41,349 bases of DNA from JBHEMK01 sp046262635 (GTDB taxonomy: Bacteria; Actinomycetota; Thermoleophilia; Gaiellales; Gaiellaceae). Shown piece after piece: positions 21,911-30,435 of the stretch (positions are counted from its first letter, which is position 1; every line of letters begins with the position of its first letter). Both the position numbers and the translations under genes were made by a program. The notes under the pieces were generated by a model. It ran no database searches. It saw nothing but the letters and a program-made list of their open reading frames with translations, and was not told the DNA's origin. The stretch spans positions 1-41,349 of the forward strand of contig JBHEMK010000066.1 of the NCBI GenBank assembly GCA_046262635.1, read 5' to 3'.

Positions 21911-22906
21911 CTACGACACGGCCCGCGCGCGTCCGGCCGCCGCGACGTAGGCCGAGAGACCGCGCGCCATCGAACGCCGCAGCTCGAGTGCGCCAACGAC
22001 TCGCTGCCCCTGCACCCTGCGCCGACGCGCGAGGATGCCCGGGAGGCTGGTCAGGGCGGCCCACTGGGCCCGCAGCACAATCCGGGCGCGGCGGCGGCGT
22101 ACACCCCACACGAGCAGCAGCAGCTGCGTCAGGACGTGTTGCGGCAGGTACACCACGAGCAGCGGCCACGGCATGTCCTTCGCGTAGGTCCAGACGCAGT
22201 TGCGGTACTGGTGGAAGAGCGTGAAGTCGCTCAGCCGGCCGGCCGAGGCTGAGCCGACGTGGAGCGCGACCGCCTCGCCGACGTAGAGGGAGCGATGGCC
22301 GAGCAGACGCAGCCGGAACGCGAGATCGGTGTCCTCGAAGTAGCAGAAGAACGCCTCGTCGAAGCCGCCGACCTCGAGGAAGGCGTCACGCCGGTAGAGC
22401 GCCGCCGCCGCGCACGGCGAGAACACCTCGCCGGACGGCCGCACCGTCGTCGCGGAGCAGCCGTGGTCCCGGCGCCAGGCAAAGCCGTTCACGTGGTAAC
22501 GGTCGCCGGTGCCGTCGAGGACGGCCTCGTCGGCCGCGCAGACGAGCCTGCTGCCGAAGCTCGCATAGGCGGGATTTGCCTCCGCGGCGCCGAGCAGCGC
22601 CTCGAGCCAGCCGGGCTCGGGAAACGCGTCCGGGTTGAGCGTCGCGACCCAGTCGCAGCCGCCCGCGAGCCGAGCGCCGAGGTTGGTCGCCGCCGCAAAG
22701 CCGGCATTCTCCGCAAGCCGGACGAGCTCCGCGTCCGGGTGAAGGCGCGCGATCGCGTCGGCGGAGCCGTCGACGCTCGCGTTGTCGACGACGATCGTGC
22801 GCCGCGGACGAACTGTCTGCCGCGCGAGCGCGTCGAGCGTACGGCCGATGTGCGCACCCGAGCTCGCATTGACGACGACAACCGCGACCGAGCCGGCGGA
22901 CGGCAT
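21911..22906 (-). CDS. GT2-family glycosyltransferase (rhamnosyltransferase-like)
   Basis: This 331-residue GT-A enzyme has VAVVVVNASSGAHIG at the nucleotide-binding start, VVDNASVDGS, ENAGFAAATNLGAR, TLNPDAFPEPGW around the metal-binding position, and the acceptor-side FCYFEDTDLAFRLRLLGH. The C-terminal part has a hydrophobic segment (PLLVVYLPQHVLTQLLLLVW) that likely holds it to the membrane. This pattern is common in O-antigen and cell-wall rhamnosyltransferases; the actual sugar is not known. It lies 13 bases after the next GT2 gene in the same operon. Confidence 0.85.
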   Translation of the reverse strand: MPSAGSVAVVVVNASSGAHIGRTLDALARQTVRPRRTIVVDNASVDGSADAIARLHPDAELVRLAENAGFAAATNLGARLAGGCDWVATLNPDAFPEPGWLEALLGAAEANPAYASFGSRLVCAADEAVLDGTGDRYHVNGFAWRRDHGCSATTVRPSGEVFSPCAAAALYRRDAFLEVGGFDEAFFCYFEDTDLAFRLRLLGHRSLYVGEAVALHVGSASAGRLSDFTLFHQYRNCVWTYAKDMPWPLLVVYLPQHVLTQLLLLVWGVRRRRARIVLRAQWAALTSLPGILARRRRVQGQRVVGALELRRSMARGLSAYVAAAGRARAVS

Positions 22907-22919
22907 CCGGTTCCGCCCG

Positions 22920-24008
22920 TCAGATCACGCGCTGCGCGAGCGTCCAGTACCCGGACAGCAGCGGGTTGATGACGAGCCGGACGAGGGCGGGCACCGGAAC
23001 GGCGCGCGGGTCGATCACCGGCGTCAGGGCCTGGACGAGCTGCCGGTCGGGGACGCTGCGCAGGCGCTGCGTGCGCCAGCGGAGCGTGAGGAGCAGGCGG
23101 AGGTTCCCGACGCACCAGAGCGAGCCGGCGAGCTTCTCGCGCAGCCAGCCCTGCCGCCAAGCCAGGAGCATCATCGACAGCTCGGTCGCGAGCAGCACCG
23201 GCAGCAGCACCAGGATCGTGCGCAGCGAGAAGTCGATCAGGACGAAGGCGAGCCGGTTCCGCTCGAGGAAGTAGCGCTTGCGCTCGTGCCGGTCGAATTC
23301 GAACTCGTGGTAGACGTCGGCACGGCAGTTCATCACGATGCGCCGGCCGGTCATGCGCATCCGCCAGCCCAGATCCTGGTCCTCGTAGTAGAGGAAGAGC
23401 TCCTCGCGGAAGCCGCCGAGGGCGAGGAACTCGTCCCGCCGCACGGCCATCGCGGCGCCGCACGGAGAGGCGACCTCGCGCACGTCGACCGCGTCGTCGA
23501 CGAGGTCGCCAAAGCCGCCCGACCAGCCGAGGCCACTGATGTGGACGACGTTGCCACGCGAGTTCAGGAGCTCCGGCTCCCGCAACAGCCGCACACGGGC
23601 CATCGCGATCCCCACGGTCTCGTCGTCGAGCGTGTCGACGAGCTCGGTGATCGACCCGGGCATCGCGATCGTGTCCGGATTGAGAAAGACGACAACCTCC
23701 CCGGTCGCCACCTCCGCGCCGGTGTTGCAGCCCGCGCCGAAGCCGAGGTTCCGCTCCGGGGTGATGACGCGGACACGCCGGGAGCGTGCGGCGATCTCGA
23801 GCTCGGGTCCGGGATCGCCGTGGTTGACGATCACGATCTCGCTGACGGCTTCGACTTCCTGGTCGATCGTGGCGAGGCAGCGCAGCAGCGCGCCGCCGGA
23901 GTTGAAGGAGACGAGCACAATCGAGGTCCGCGGGCGGGCAGGTTGGGGAACCGAGTGCGGGGGCGGGAGGAGCGCACGCGGCTCGACGGCGAAGGCAACG
24001 GTGGCCAC
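22920..24008 (-). CDS. GT2-family glycosyltransferase, membrane-associated
   Basis: This 362-residue paralogue of the downstream GT2 protein has TSIVLVSFNSGGALLRCL, ERNLGFGAGCNTGAEVATGE, VVFLNPDTIAMPGS, SPCGAAMAVRR and LYYEDQDLGWRMRMTGRR. A hydrophobic region follows (LRTILVLLPVLLATELSMML). It probably adds one sugar to a lipid-linked glycan. The start is a GTG at 24008 without visible signals. It follows ubiA by 54 bases and may share its transcript. Confidence 0.85.
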   Translation of the reverse strand: MATVAFAVEPRALLPPPHSVPQPARPRTSIVLVSFNSGGALLRCLATIDQEVEAVSEIVIVNHGDPGPELEIAARSRRVRVITPERNLGFGAGCNTGAEVATGEVVVFLNPDTIAMPGSITELVDTLDDETVGIAMARVRLLREPELLNSRGNVVHISGLGWSGGFGDLVDDAVDVREVASPCGAAMAVRRDEFLALGGFREELFLYYEDQDLGWRMRMTGRRIVMNCRADVYHEFEFDRHERKRYFLERNRLAFVLIDFSLRTILVLLPVLLATELSMMLLAWRQGWLREKLAGSLWCVGNLRLLLTLRWRTQRLRSVPDRQLVQALTPVIDPRAVPVPALVRLVINPLLSGYWTLAQRVI

Positions 24009-24062
24009 ACCGTCGGTATCGGTGCCGCGCGAGGCGACCTTGAGACCCGCTCGCGGGTAGGA

Positions 24063-24923
24063 CTAGAGCGCGTCGACCAGGACGAACGCGAAGAAAACCC
24101 CGGAAATGACGCCGTTCATCGTGAAGAACGCGAGGTCGAGCCGGCGAAGATCGGCCGGACGCACGATCAGGTGCTCGTAGGCCAGCAGGGCGGCCACGCT
24201 CGCGACCCCGAGCCAGTAGGCGATCCCGACGGGCAGGCCGAGCCCTGCCGCGACCAGCAGCACCAACGTGCCGACGTGGAACGCCCGCGCGCCCTCGAAG
24301 ACGCCGCCGACGCCGAAGCGCGTCGCCCACGAGTGCAGTCCCTGCTCACGGTCGACCTCGAGATCGAAGAGCGCATAGAAGAGATCGAAGCCGGCGACCC
24401 AGAGTGCGACAGCGCCGCCGAGTGCCCAAGCCTGCCACGGGAGCTTCCCGGTGATCGCGACCCAGGCTCCGACCGGGGCGAGCCCGTCGACGGCGCCGAG
24501 CCAGAGATGGCAGAGCCAGGTGAACCGCTTCAGGTACGGATAGACAACGAACGCGGCGACCGGAATCGGCCAGAGCCACCGGACGAGCGGATCGAGCTCC
24601 CACACCGCGACCAGGAAGAGCCCGAGCGAGGCGAGGCAGAATGCGACGACCTGGAGCGCGTTCAGCTGGCCGCTTGGCAGCTCGCGGGCGGCCGTACGCG
24701 GGTTGCGCGCGTCGATCCCGGCGTCGATCAGGCGGTTCAGGCCCATCGCGAGCGAGCGGGCACCGACCATCGCGAGCGTGATCCAGAGCAGTTCGTGCGC
24801 GCTCGGGACCCCGTCGACCGCCAGGAACGCCCCGACGTAGGCAAACGGCAGCGCGAAGAGGGTGTGCTCGATCTTGACGAGCCGCGCGAGACGGGCCGGG
24901 AGTGGCGCGATCGGCGTCGCCAT
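24063..24923 (-). CDS. mqnP: UbiA-family prenyltransferase, MqnP-like
   Basis: This 286-residue membrane protein has about eight helices and both aspartate-rich motifs of UbiA enzymes. These are GLNRLIDAGIDARNPRT with RELPSGQ, and FDLFYALFDLEVDREQGLHS. The YPYLKRFTWLCHLWLG and PVGAWVAITG segments match the 4-hydroxybenzoate/MqnP branch, which prenylates the ring in futalosine-pathway menaquinone synthesis. No other mqn gene is in view, so the exact substrate is inferred. The ATG at 24923 has TAGCAT ending 8 bases upstream and no ribosome-binding site. A longer upstream reading is not supported. Its place among glycosyltransferases is odd. Confidence 0.8.
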   Translation of the reverse strand: MATPIAPLPARLARLVKIEHTLFALPFAYVGAFLAVDGVPSAHELLWITLAMVGARSLAMGLNRLIDAGIDARNPRTAARELPSGQLNALQVVAFCLASLGLFLVAVWELDPLVRWLWPIPVAAFVVYPYLKRFTWLCHLWLGAVDGLAPVGAWVAITGKLPWQAWALGGAVALWVAGFDLFYALFDLEVDREQGLHSWATRFGVGGVFEGARAFHVGTLVLLVAAGLGLPVGIAYWLGVASVAALLAYEHLIVRPADLRRLDLAFFTMNGVISGVFFAFVLVDAL

Positions 24924-24931
24924 GTGGGGGG

Positions 24932-24937
24932 ATGCTA
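24932..24937 (-). promoter_or_regulatory. Putative -10 hexamer TAGCAT (leaderless start of ubiA)
   Basis: TAGCAT ends 8 bases before the ATG, the same hexamer and spacing as at the epimerase gene. It lies in the 113-base divergent gap with the CDP-sugar operon. Confidence 0.45.
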
Positions 24938-25036
24938 GACGCAGCCGCTGGCGGGACACCCCGTGTTCGAGCAGGATGTCCGCATGGGCAGGGCGAACGA
25001 CCGCGACCACATGCCACCGGAGCCCGCGAGTCCGCG

Positions 25037-25804
25037 GTGAAGGTCGTCATCCTCGCAGGCGGATCGGGAACCCGGCTGAGCGAGGAGACGTCGCTGCGGC
25101 CCAAACCGATGGTCGAGATCGGTGGCAAGCCGATGCTGTGGCACATCATGAAGATCTATTCCGCCTTCGGCCTGAACGAGTTCGTGATCTGCCTGGGCTA
25201 CCTGGGCTACATGATCAAGGAGTATTTCGCGAACTACTACCTGCACAACGCCGACGTCACCTTCGACGTCGAGACGAACGCGATGGATGTGCACCAGTCG
25301 ACGGCTGAGCCGTGGCGCGTCACGCTTGTCGACACGGGCGTGGACACCCAGACCGGCGGCCGGCTGCGACGGGTGCTCGACTACGTCGGCGGCGACGACT
25401 TCTGCTTCACCTACGGGGACGGACTCGCGGACGTGGACATCACGAAGCTCGTCGACTTCCACCGTGCCGAGGGCACGATCGCGACCGTCACCTCGGTGCA
25501 GCCGGCGGGACGATTCGGCGCCGTCTCGCTGGACGGCCGCCGGGTGGCGGGCTTTCGCGAGAAGCCCGCGGGCGACGGCGCCTGGATCAACGGTGGGTTC
25601 TTCGTTGTCTCTCCCGCGATCGGGGACTACATCGAGGGGGATCGGACCGTGTGGGAGCAGGAGCCGTTGCGGCGCCTCGCTGCGGAGCGCCAGCTCGCGG
25701 CCTTCGTCCATCCGGGGTTCTGGCAGCCGATGGACACGCTCCGGGAGAAGCACCAGCTCGAGGAGCTGTGGGCGACGGGCCGCGCGCCGTGGAAGGTGTG
25801 GTGA
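25037..25804 (+). CDS. rfbF: Glucose-1-phosphate cytidylyltransferase
   Basis: This 255-residue nucleotidyltransferase makes CDP-glucose from CTP and glucose-1-phosphate. It has VILAGGSGTRLSEETSLRPK, then PMVEIGGKPMLWHIMKIYS, FCFTYGDGLADVDI, GAWINGGFFV and the C-terminal FWQPMDTLREK, the RfbF pattern. The GTG at 25037 matches the family N-terminus; upstream sequence in frame is not conserved. It opens a plus-strand operon of ten genes and overlaps rfbG as TGATG. Confidence 0.95.
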   Translation: MKVVILAGGSGTRLSEETSLRPKPMVEIGGKPMLWHIMKIYSAFGLNEFVICLGYLGYMIKEYFANYYLHNADVTFDVETNAMDVHQSTAEPWRVTLVDTGVDTQTGGRLRRVLDYVGGDDFCFTYGDGLADVDITKLVDFHRAEGTIATVTSVQPAGRFGAVSLDGRRVAGFREKPAGDGAWINGGFFVVSPAIGDYIEGDRTVWEQEPLRRLAAERQLAAFVHPGFWQPMDTLREKHQLEELWATGRAPWKVW

Positions 25805-26880
25805 TGGCCGGGTTCTGGAGCGGCCGGCGCGTCTTCCTCACCGGCCACGCGGGGTTCAAGGGGAGCTGGCTCGCGCTTTGGCTCGCGAGCGCCGGCGCGC
25901 GCGTCGTCGGCTACAGCGACCGGGCTCCGACGACGCCGGCTCTCTACGAGCTCGCCGGCGTGGAGGAACTGCTCGCGCACTCGGTGCGGGGCGACGTGCG
26001 CAACGGGCCGGCGCTCGCAGCCGCGCTCGCCGCGGCCGAACCGGAGATCGTCTTCCACCTGGCGGCGCAGCCGCTCGTCCGCCGCTCGCTCGCCGACCCC
26101 GTCGGGACGTACGAGACGAACGTGATGGGGACGGTCAACCTGCTCGAAGCCGTGCGGACGACCCCGAGCGTGCGCGTGGTCGTCAACGTGACCACCGACA
26201 AGGTGTATGCGAACCGCGACTCGCACGCGGGCTACCGGGAGGACGAGCCCCTCGGGGGCGACGATCCTTACAGCAGCAGCAAGGCGGCGGCGGAGCTCGT
26301 CACAGCCGCGTACCGCGTCTCGTTCGGCTCGGGTCCTGCCGCGGCGCGCATCGCCACCGCGCGCGCGGGGAACGTGATCGGCGGAGGCGACTGGGCCGAG
26401 GACCGGCTGGTGCCGGACCTGATGCGGGCCGCGCTCGGGCATGGGCGCGTGGTCGTCAGGAATCCACGCTCGACGCGCCCCTGGCAGCACGTTCTGAACG
26501 CGTCGGCGGGATATCTCCTCCTCGCGGAGCGGCTCTGGGAGGATCCGTCGCTCGCCGACGCCTGGAATTTCGGTCCCGAGCCCGACGACGTACACCCCGT
26601 GTCGTGGATCGTCGAGCGGATCTCGGCCCTCTGGGGCGAGGAGCTCCTCGCCGTCCCGCCGGACCGACCCCAGCCCGCGGAGACCGTGGCCCTCACGCTC
26701 GACTCGACGCGCGCCCGCACCCAGCTCGGGTGGCAGCCGCGCTGGGGTTCCGAGCGATGCCTGCGGAGCATCGTCGAGTGGTATCGCGCTTTCGCTGCGG
26801 GCGAGTCGGTGCGCAAGGTCACACTCGACCAGATTGTCGCCTACGCGGACAACAGCGCCGCGGTGACAGCCGCGTCGTGA
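25804..26880 (+). CDS. rfbG: CDP-glucose 4,6-dehydratase
   Basis: This 358-residue short-chain dehydrogenase-type enzyme turns CDP-glucose into CDP-4-keto-6-deoxyglucose. It shows the NAD site FLTGHAGFKGSWLALWL, FHLAAQPLVRRS, NVTTDKVYANRD, the catalytic DPYSSSKAAAE, ARAGNVIGGGDWAEDRLVPD and NPRSTRPWQHVL, all typical of RfbG. It gives the branch-point intermediate for the following genes. The C-methyltransferase start overlaps its stop (GTGA). Confidence 0.96.
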   Translation: MAGFWSGRRVFLTGHAGFKGSWLALWLASAGARVVGYSDRAPTTPALYELAGVEELLAHSVRGDVRNGPALAAALAAAEPEIVFHLAAQPLVRRSLADPVGTYETNVMGTVNLLEAVRTTPSVRVVVNVTTDKVYANRDSHAGYREDEPLGGDDPYSSSKAAAELVTAAYRVSFGSGPAAARIATARAGNVIGGGDWAEDRLVPDLMRAALGHGRVVVRNPRSTRPWQHVLNASAGYLLLAERLWEDPSLADAWNFGPEPDDVHPVSWIVERISALWGEELLAVPPDRPQPAETVALTLDSTRARTQLGWQPRWGSERCLRSIVEWYRAFAAGESVRKVTLDQIVAYADNSAAVTAAS

Positions 26881-28112
26881 GCGGTCATCGCTGCCGCCTC
26901 TGCGGCGCCCCCGCCGAACATATCTTCGCGGACCTCGGCCTCTCCCCGATCTCCAACGACTTCGTCCGGGAGGATGACCTCGGCAAGCCCGAGCAGTTCT
27001 TCCCGCTCAAAGCGCTCGTCTGCGCGCGCTGCTTCCTCGTCCAGCTCCAGCAGTTCGAGGCGCCGGACCATCATTTCTCCGACGACTACGTGTACTTCTC
27101 CTCGTACTCCTCGACATGGCTCGAGCACGCCCGCGGGTACGCCGAGCAGATCGCCGAGCGCCTCGGACTCGGGCCGCGCAGCCAGGTCGTCGAGGTGGCC
27201 TCGAACGACGGCTACCTCCTGCAGTACTTCGTCTTGCTCGGCATTCCCGCCCTCGGCATCGAGCCCGCCGCAAATACGGCGGCCGTCGCGCTCGAGCAGG
27301 GGATCCCGACGGAGGTACGGTTTTTCGGCAAGGAGGCGGCGCTCGAGCTGCGCGACGAGCACGCCGCCGACCTCCTGATCGCCAACAACGTGCTCGCGCA
27401 CGTGCCTGACCTGAACGACTTCGTAGCGGGCCTGCAGATCATGCTCAAGCCGGGCGGTGTGATCACGATGGAGTTCCCGCACCTGCTGCGGCTGATCGAC
27501 GAGATCCAGTTCGACACGATCTACCACGAGCACTTCTCCTATTTCTCGCTCTCGACGGCGGCACGCGCGCTTGCGCGGCACGGGCTGACCATCTTCGACG
27601 TCGAGGAGCTGCCGACCCACGGAGGCTCCCTGCGGGTCTACGCACGCCACGCCGCCCGGGACGGTGAACCGGTCAGCGGGCGCGTCGAGGAGCTGCTGGC
27701 GCGGGAGGAGCGGTCGGGCTACGGCCGACTCGAGACCTACCTCGCGTTCCCAGAGCGCGTGCAACGCGAGAAGCGGGCGATCGTCCGGTTCCTCGTCGAG
27801 GCGAAGGAGTCGGGGCAGTCGATCGTTGGCTACGGTGCGCCGGCGAAAGGCAACACGCTGCTCAACTACTGCGGCATCCGCACCGACTTCATCGAGTACA
27901 CCGTGGATCGGAATCCGCACAAGCAGGGCCGCTACCTCCCGGGCACGCGGATTCCGGTTCGCGCGCCCGAGGAGATTCGGCGCACGAGGCCCGACCTCGT
28001 CTTCATCCTCCCCTGGAACCTCCGCGACGAGATCGTCGATCAACTGGGATTCATCCGCGAATGGGGTGGCCGGTTCGCCGCGCGCTCGCCCGAGCTCAGG
28101 GTGATCGCGTGA
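26877..28112 (+). CDS. Sugar C-methyltransferase (TylC3/TcaB9-like)
   Basis: This 411-residue SAM enzyme has the three parts of deoxysugar C-methyltransferases. An N-terminal zinc-binding part has Cys6, Cys9, Cys49 and Cys52. Next come the Tyr-rich DDYVYFSSYSS (69-79) and the SAM core VVEVASNDGYLLQYF. The catalytic region is IYHEHFSYFS with Glu218-His219, and a C-terminal domain contains GYGAPAKGNTLLNY. Studied members methylate C3 of a 4-keto sugar nucleotide after deprotonating C3. Here the likely substrate is CDP-4-keto-6-deoxyglucose or its epimer, made by the two upstream genes. It is coupled on both sides by GTGA. Confidence 0.9.
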   Translation: MSGHRCRLCGAPAEHIFADLGLSPISNDFVREDDLGKPEQFFPLKALVCARCFLVQLQQFEAPDHHFSDDYVYFSSYSSTWLEHARGYAEQIAERLGLGPRSQVVEVASNDGYLLQYFVLLGIPALGIEPAANTAAVALEQGIPTEVRFFGKEAALELRDEHAADLLIANNVLAHVPDLNDFVAGLQIMLKPGGVITMEFPHLLRLIDEIQFDTIYHEHFSYFSLSTAARALARHGLTIFDVEELPTHGGSLRVYARHAARDGEPVSGRVEELLAREERSGYGRLETYLAFPERVQREKRAIVRFLVEAKESGQSIVGYGAPAKGNTLLNYCGIRTDFIEYTVDRNPHKQGRYLPGTRIPVRAPEEIRRTRPDLVFILPWNLRDEIVDQLGFIREWGGRFAARSPELRVIA

Positions 28113-28642
28113 TCTTCAGCCCGGCGCTGCTCGAGGGCGCCTGGACGATCCAGCCCACCCCCGTGGAGGACGAACGCGGCAGCTTCACGCGAACCTTCGA
28201 TGCCGAGGCGTGGAGGACTCAGGGGCTCGATCCCGCAGTCGTCCAGTGCAGCGTGTCGTTCAACACCCGCCGGGGCACGCTGCGCGGGCTCCACTACCAG
28301 GCGAGCCCGCACGGCGAGGCGAAGGTCGTCCGGTGCACGCGCGGCGCGATCTACGACGTGATCGTCGACCTGCGCCAGGACTCATCCAGCTACTGCCGGT
28401 GGTTCGCCGTCGAGCTCAGCGAGTCGAACGGGACGATGCTCTACGTGCCAGTGGGCTTTGCGCATGGTTTTCAGACGCTCTCGGACGCGACCGAGGTCTC
28501 CTACCAGATCTCACGGGCCTACGCGGCGACGCACGGGCGCGGCGTCCGCTGGGACGATGCCGCCTTCGGGATCGAATGGCCGCACGCGGACGAGCGCGTC
28601 ATCTCCGAGCGCGACCGGACCTACGCGGACTACCGGCCGTGA
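28109..28642 (+). CDS. dTDP-4-dehydrorhamnose 3,5-epimerase-like cupin
   Basis: This 177-residue protein has the RmlC fold. It contains DERGSFTRTFD, TLRGLHYQASPHGEAKVVR with the base His, IYDVIVDLRQ, VPVGFAHGFQTLSDATEVSYQ and RGVRWDDAAFGIEWP. RmlC-type enzymes epimerise C3 and/or C5 of 4-keto-6-deoxysugar nucleotides. In this operon the substrate is probably CDP-linked, and one or two positions could be inverted. GTGA overlaps join it to both neighbours. Confidence 0.9.
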   Translation: MIFSPALLEGAWTIQPTPVEDERGSFTRTFDAEAWRTQGLDPAVVQCSVSFNTRRGTLRGLHYQASPHGEAKVVRCTRGAIYDVIVDLRQDSSSYCRWFAVELSESNGTMLYVPVGFAHGFQTLSDATEVSYQISRAYAATHGRGVRWDDAAFGIEWPHADERVISERDRTYADYRP

Positions 28643-29571
28643 ATCGAGTGCTCGTGACGGGGGCCAGCGGCTTCGTCGGACGTCACGTGATCGCACCGCT
28701 TCTTGCTCGCGGCTTCGAGGTGCACACGGTCGCCCGGCGGCCGCTGTCCGGCCTGGAGGCGCACCGGCACGCGATCGACCTGCTCGAGCCGGAAGCGCCC
28801 GATCGAATCCTCACCGCGGTCCGCCCGACGCACTTGCTCCATCTCGCCTGGTACACCGTGCACCGCGAGTTCTGGACGTCCGTGGAGAACCTCCGCTGGG
28901 TGGAGGCAAGCCTCCGGCTCCTCCGCCGGTTCCACGAGCTCGGCGGCCGCCGCGCGGTTCTCGCCGGCACCTCGGCCGAGTACGACTGGAGCGGGGGCAT
29001 CTGCGTCGAGCGCCGCACGCCGCTCGCGCCGCAGGCGCTCTATGGCGCGGCGAAGAACGGGCTGCGGGAGGTCGCGACGGCGTACGCGGGCACCGTCGGG
29101 CTCGAGCTCGCTTGGGGCCGGATCTTCTTCCTCTACGGACCGCACGAGCATCCAGAGCGGCTCGTCGCGTCCGTTGCCCGAGCGCTCCTCCGCGGCGAGC
29201 GAGCGCCCGTCAGCGGAGGCTCGCAGCGCCGGGACTACCTCTATGTCGAGGAGGCGGCGGCGGCCTTCGCGGCGCTCCTCGACTCGGAGATCGTCGGCCC
29301 CGTCAACATCGGCAGCGGCACGGCGCCGACCGTCCGTGCCATCGTCGAGACGATCGCGGCCGGCATCGGCCGGCCGGAGCTCGTCGAGCTCGGGCGGCGG
29401 GGGCCGGACGACCGAGCTCCGCTCGTCGTCGCGGACGTGCGCCGCCTGCGCGACGAGCTCGGCTGGAGCCCGGCGGTGGCACTCGAGGACGGGATCGCGC
29501 GGACGATCGACTGGTGGCGGGCAGCGGAGGCCGCCGCCGGATCCGCTACGGTCAAGGCGCGTGAGCGGTAA
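28639..29571 (+). CDS. NAD(P)-dependent sugar-nucleotide epimerase/4-ketoreductase (extended SDR)
   Basis: This 310-residue extended short-chain dehydrogenase has VLVTGASGFVGRHV at the cofactor site, LHLAWYTVHREFW, LAGTSAEYDWSGG, the YxxxK pair in LYGAAKNGL, WGRIFFLYGPHEHPERL and RRDYLYVEEAA. In its position at the end of the sugar set it most likely reduces the C4 ketone to give the finished CDP-sugar. A 4-epimerase or dehydratase role is less likely but possible. Confidence 0.85.
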   Translation: MNRVLVTGASGFVGRHVIAPLLARGFEVHTVARRPLSGLEAHRHAIDLLEPEAPDRILTAVRPTHLLHLAWYTVHREFWTSVENLRWVEASLRLLRRFHELGGRRAVLAGTSAEYDWSGGICVERRTPLAPQALYGAAKNGLREVATAYAGTVGLELAWGRIFFLYGPHEHPERLVASVARALLRGERAPVSGGSQRRDYLYVEEAAAAFAALLDSEIVGPVNIGSGTAPTVRAIVETIAAGIGRPELVELGRRGPDDRAPLVVADVRRLRDELGWSPAVALEDGIARTIDWWRAAEAAAGSATVKARER

Positions 29572-29583
29572 CAACGACCGCAG

Positions 29584-30435
29584 ATGAACGAGGCCTCCCA
29601 GGCGGTGCCGCAGACGCCGTCGCTCACGGTGATCGAGCCGGCCGGATCATGGCTGTCACTCGACTTCGGTGAGCTCTGGGCCTACCGCGAGCTCCTCTAC
29701 TTCCTCGTCTGGCGCGACCTCAAGGTCAGGTACAAGCAGAGCGCGGTCGGAGTGACGTGGGCGCTGCTGCAGCCGGTCGCGACGATGGGGCTCTTCACGG
29801 TCATCTTCGGCCACCTGATCCGCGTCAAGACGAACGGTGTGCCGTACCCCCCGTTCGTGCTCACCGGGTTGATCGCATGGCAGCTGCTGGCGCACGCACT
29901 CAGCCAGGGGACGACGAGCCTCACCGTCAGCAGGGGCCTGATCACGAAGGTCTACTTCCCGCGCCTGTTCGTACCCGCGGCCACCGTCCTTGCCGGCCTG
30001 GTCGACTTCCTGATCGCAGGCGCAGTCCTCGCGGTCTTCATCGGGGCGTACGGCATCCGGCCGCCGACCCGCCTCCCGATCGCGTTCGCGTTCCTCGTGC
30101 TCCTGCTCGCTGCTACGCTCGGGGTCGCGTTCTGGCTCTCGGCCCTCAACGTCAAGTACCGTGACGTCCAGTACGCGATCCCGTTCCTGTCGCAATTCTG
30201 GTTCTTCGCGACACCGATCGTCTACTCGGCGACGAGCGTTCCGGCCGCGTGGCGCCCGGTGCTCGGGATCAACCCGCTCGCGGGCGCCGTCCAGGGGCTC
30301 CGCTGGGCGATCTTCCCGCGGGCGCCGCTCTTCCCCGGGCTCCTGGCGGTGTCGACCGCGGTCTCGATCGCTCTCCTCGTCAGCGGGCTGCTCTACTTCC
30401 ACGTGACCGAGCGCGACTTCGCGGACGTCGTATGA
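29584..30435 (+). CDS. wzm: Polysaccharide ABC transporter permease (Wzm-like)
   Basis: This 283-residue membrane protein has six predicted helices and the ABC-2 polysaccharide permease pattern. It shows LVWRDLKVRYKQSAVGVTWAL, the amphipathic N-terminus, NVKYRDVQYAIPFLSQFWF with ATPIVYS, and INPLAGAVQGLRWAI. It would export lipid-linked polysaccharide across the plasma membrane with the Wzt partner. A 12-base gap separates it from the sugar genes, and the Wzt start overlaps its stop (ATGA). Confidence 0.94.
   Translation: MNEASQAVPQTPSLTVIEPAGSWLSLDFGELWAYRELLYFLVWRDLKVRYKQSAVGVTWALLQPVATMGLFTVIFGHLIRVKTNGVPYPPFVLTGLIAWQLLAHALSQGTTSLTVSRGLITKVYFPRLFVPAATVLAGLVDFLIAGAVLAVFIGAYGIRPPTRLPIAFAFLVLLLAATLGVAFWLSALNVKYRDVQYAIPFLSQFWFFATPIVYSATSVPAAWRPVLGINPLAGAVQGLRWAIFPRAPLFPGLLAVSTAVSIALLVSGLLYFHVTERDFADVV

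Noticed and set aside
18888..21950. Open frame of about 1000 codons spanning the GT-C and GT4 genes
   Set aside because: It runs sense in a shifted frame through one real gene and antisense through the next, with no conserved feature; a GC-composition artefact.
22782..24938. Long plus-strand open frame opposite the two GT2 genes and ubiA
   Set aside because: Charged, repetitive composition and full overlap with three clear minus-strand genes.
24924..25036. Possible riboswitch or operator in the divergent ubiA-rfbF gap
   Set aside because: Only a loose GGACA...TGTCC inverted pair is seen around 24950-24985; no known riboswitch pattern, and the spacing is too open to support a claim.
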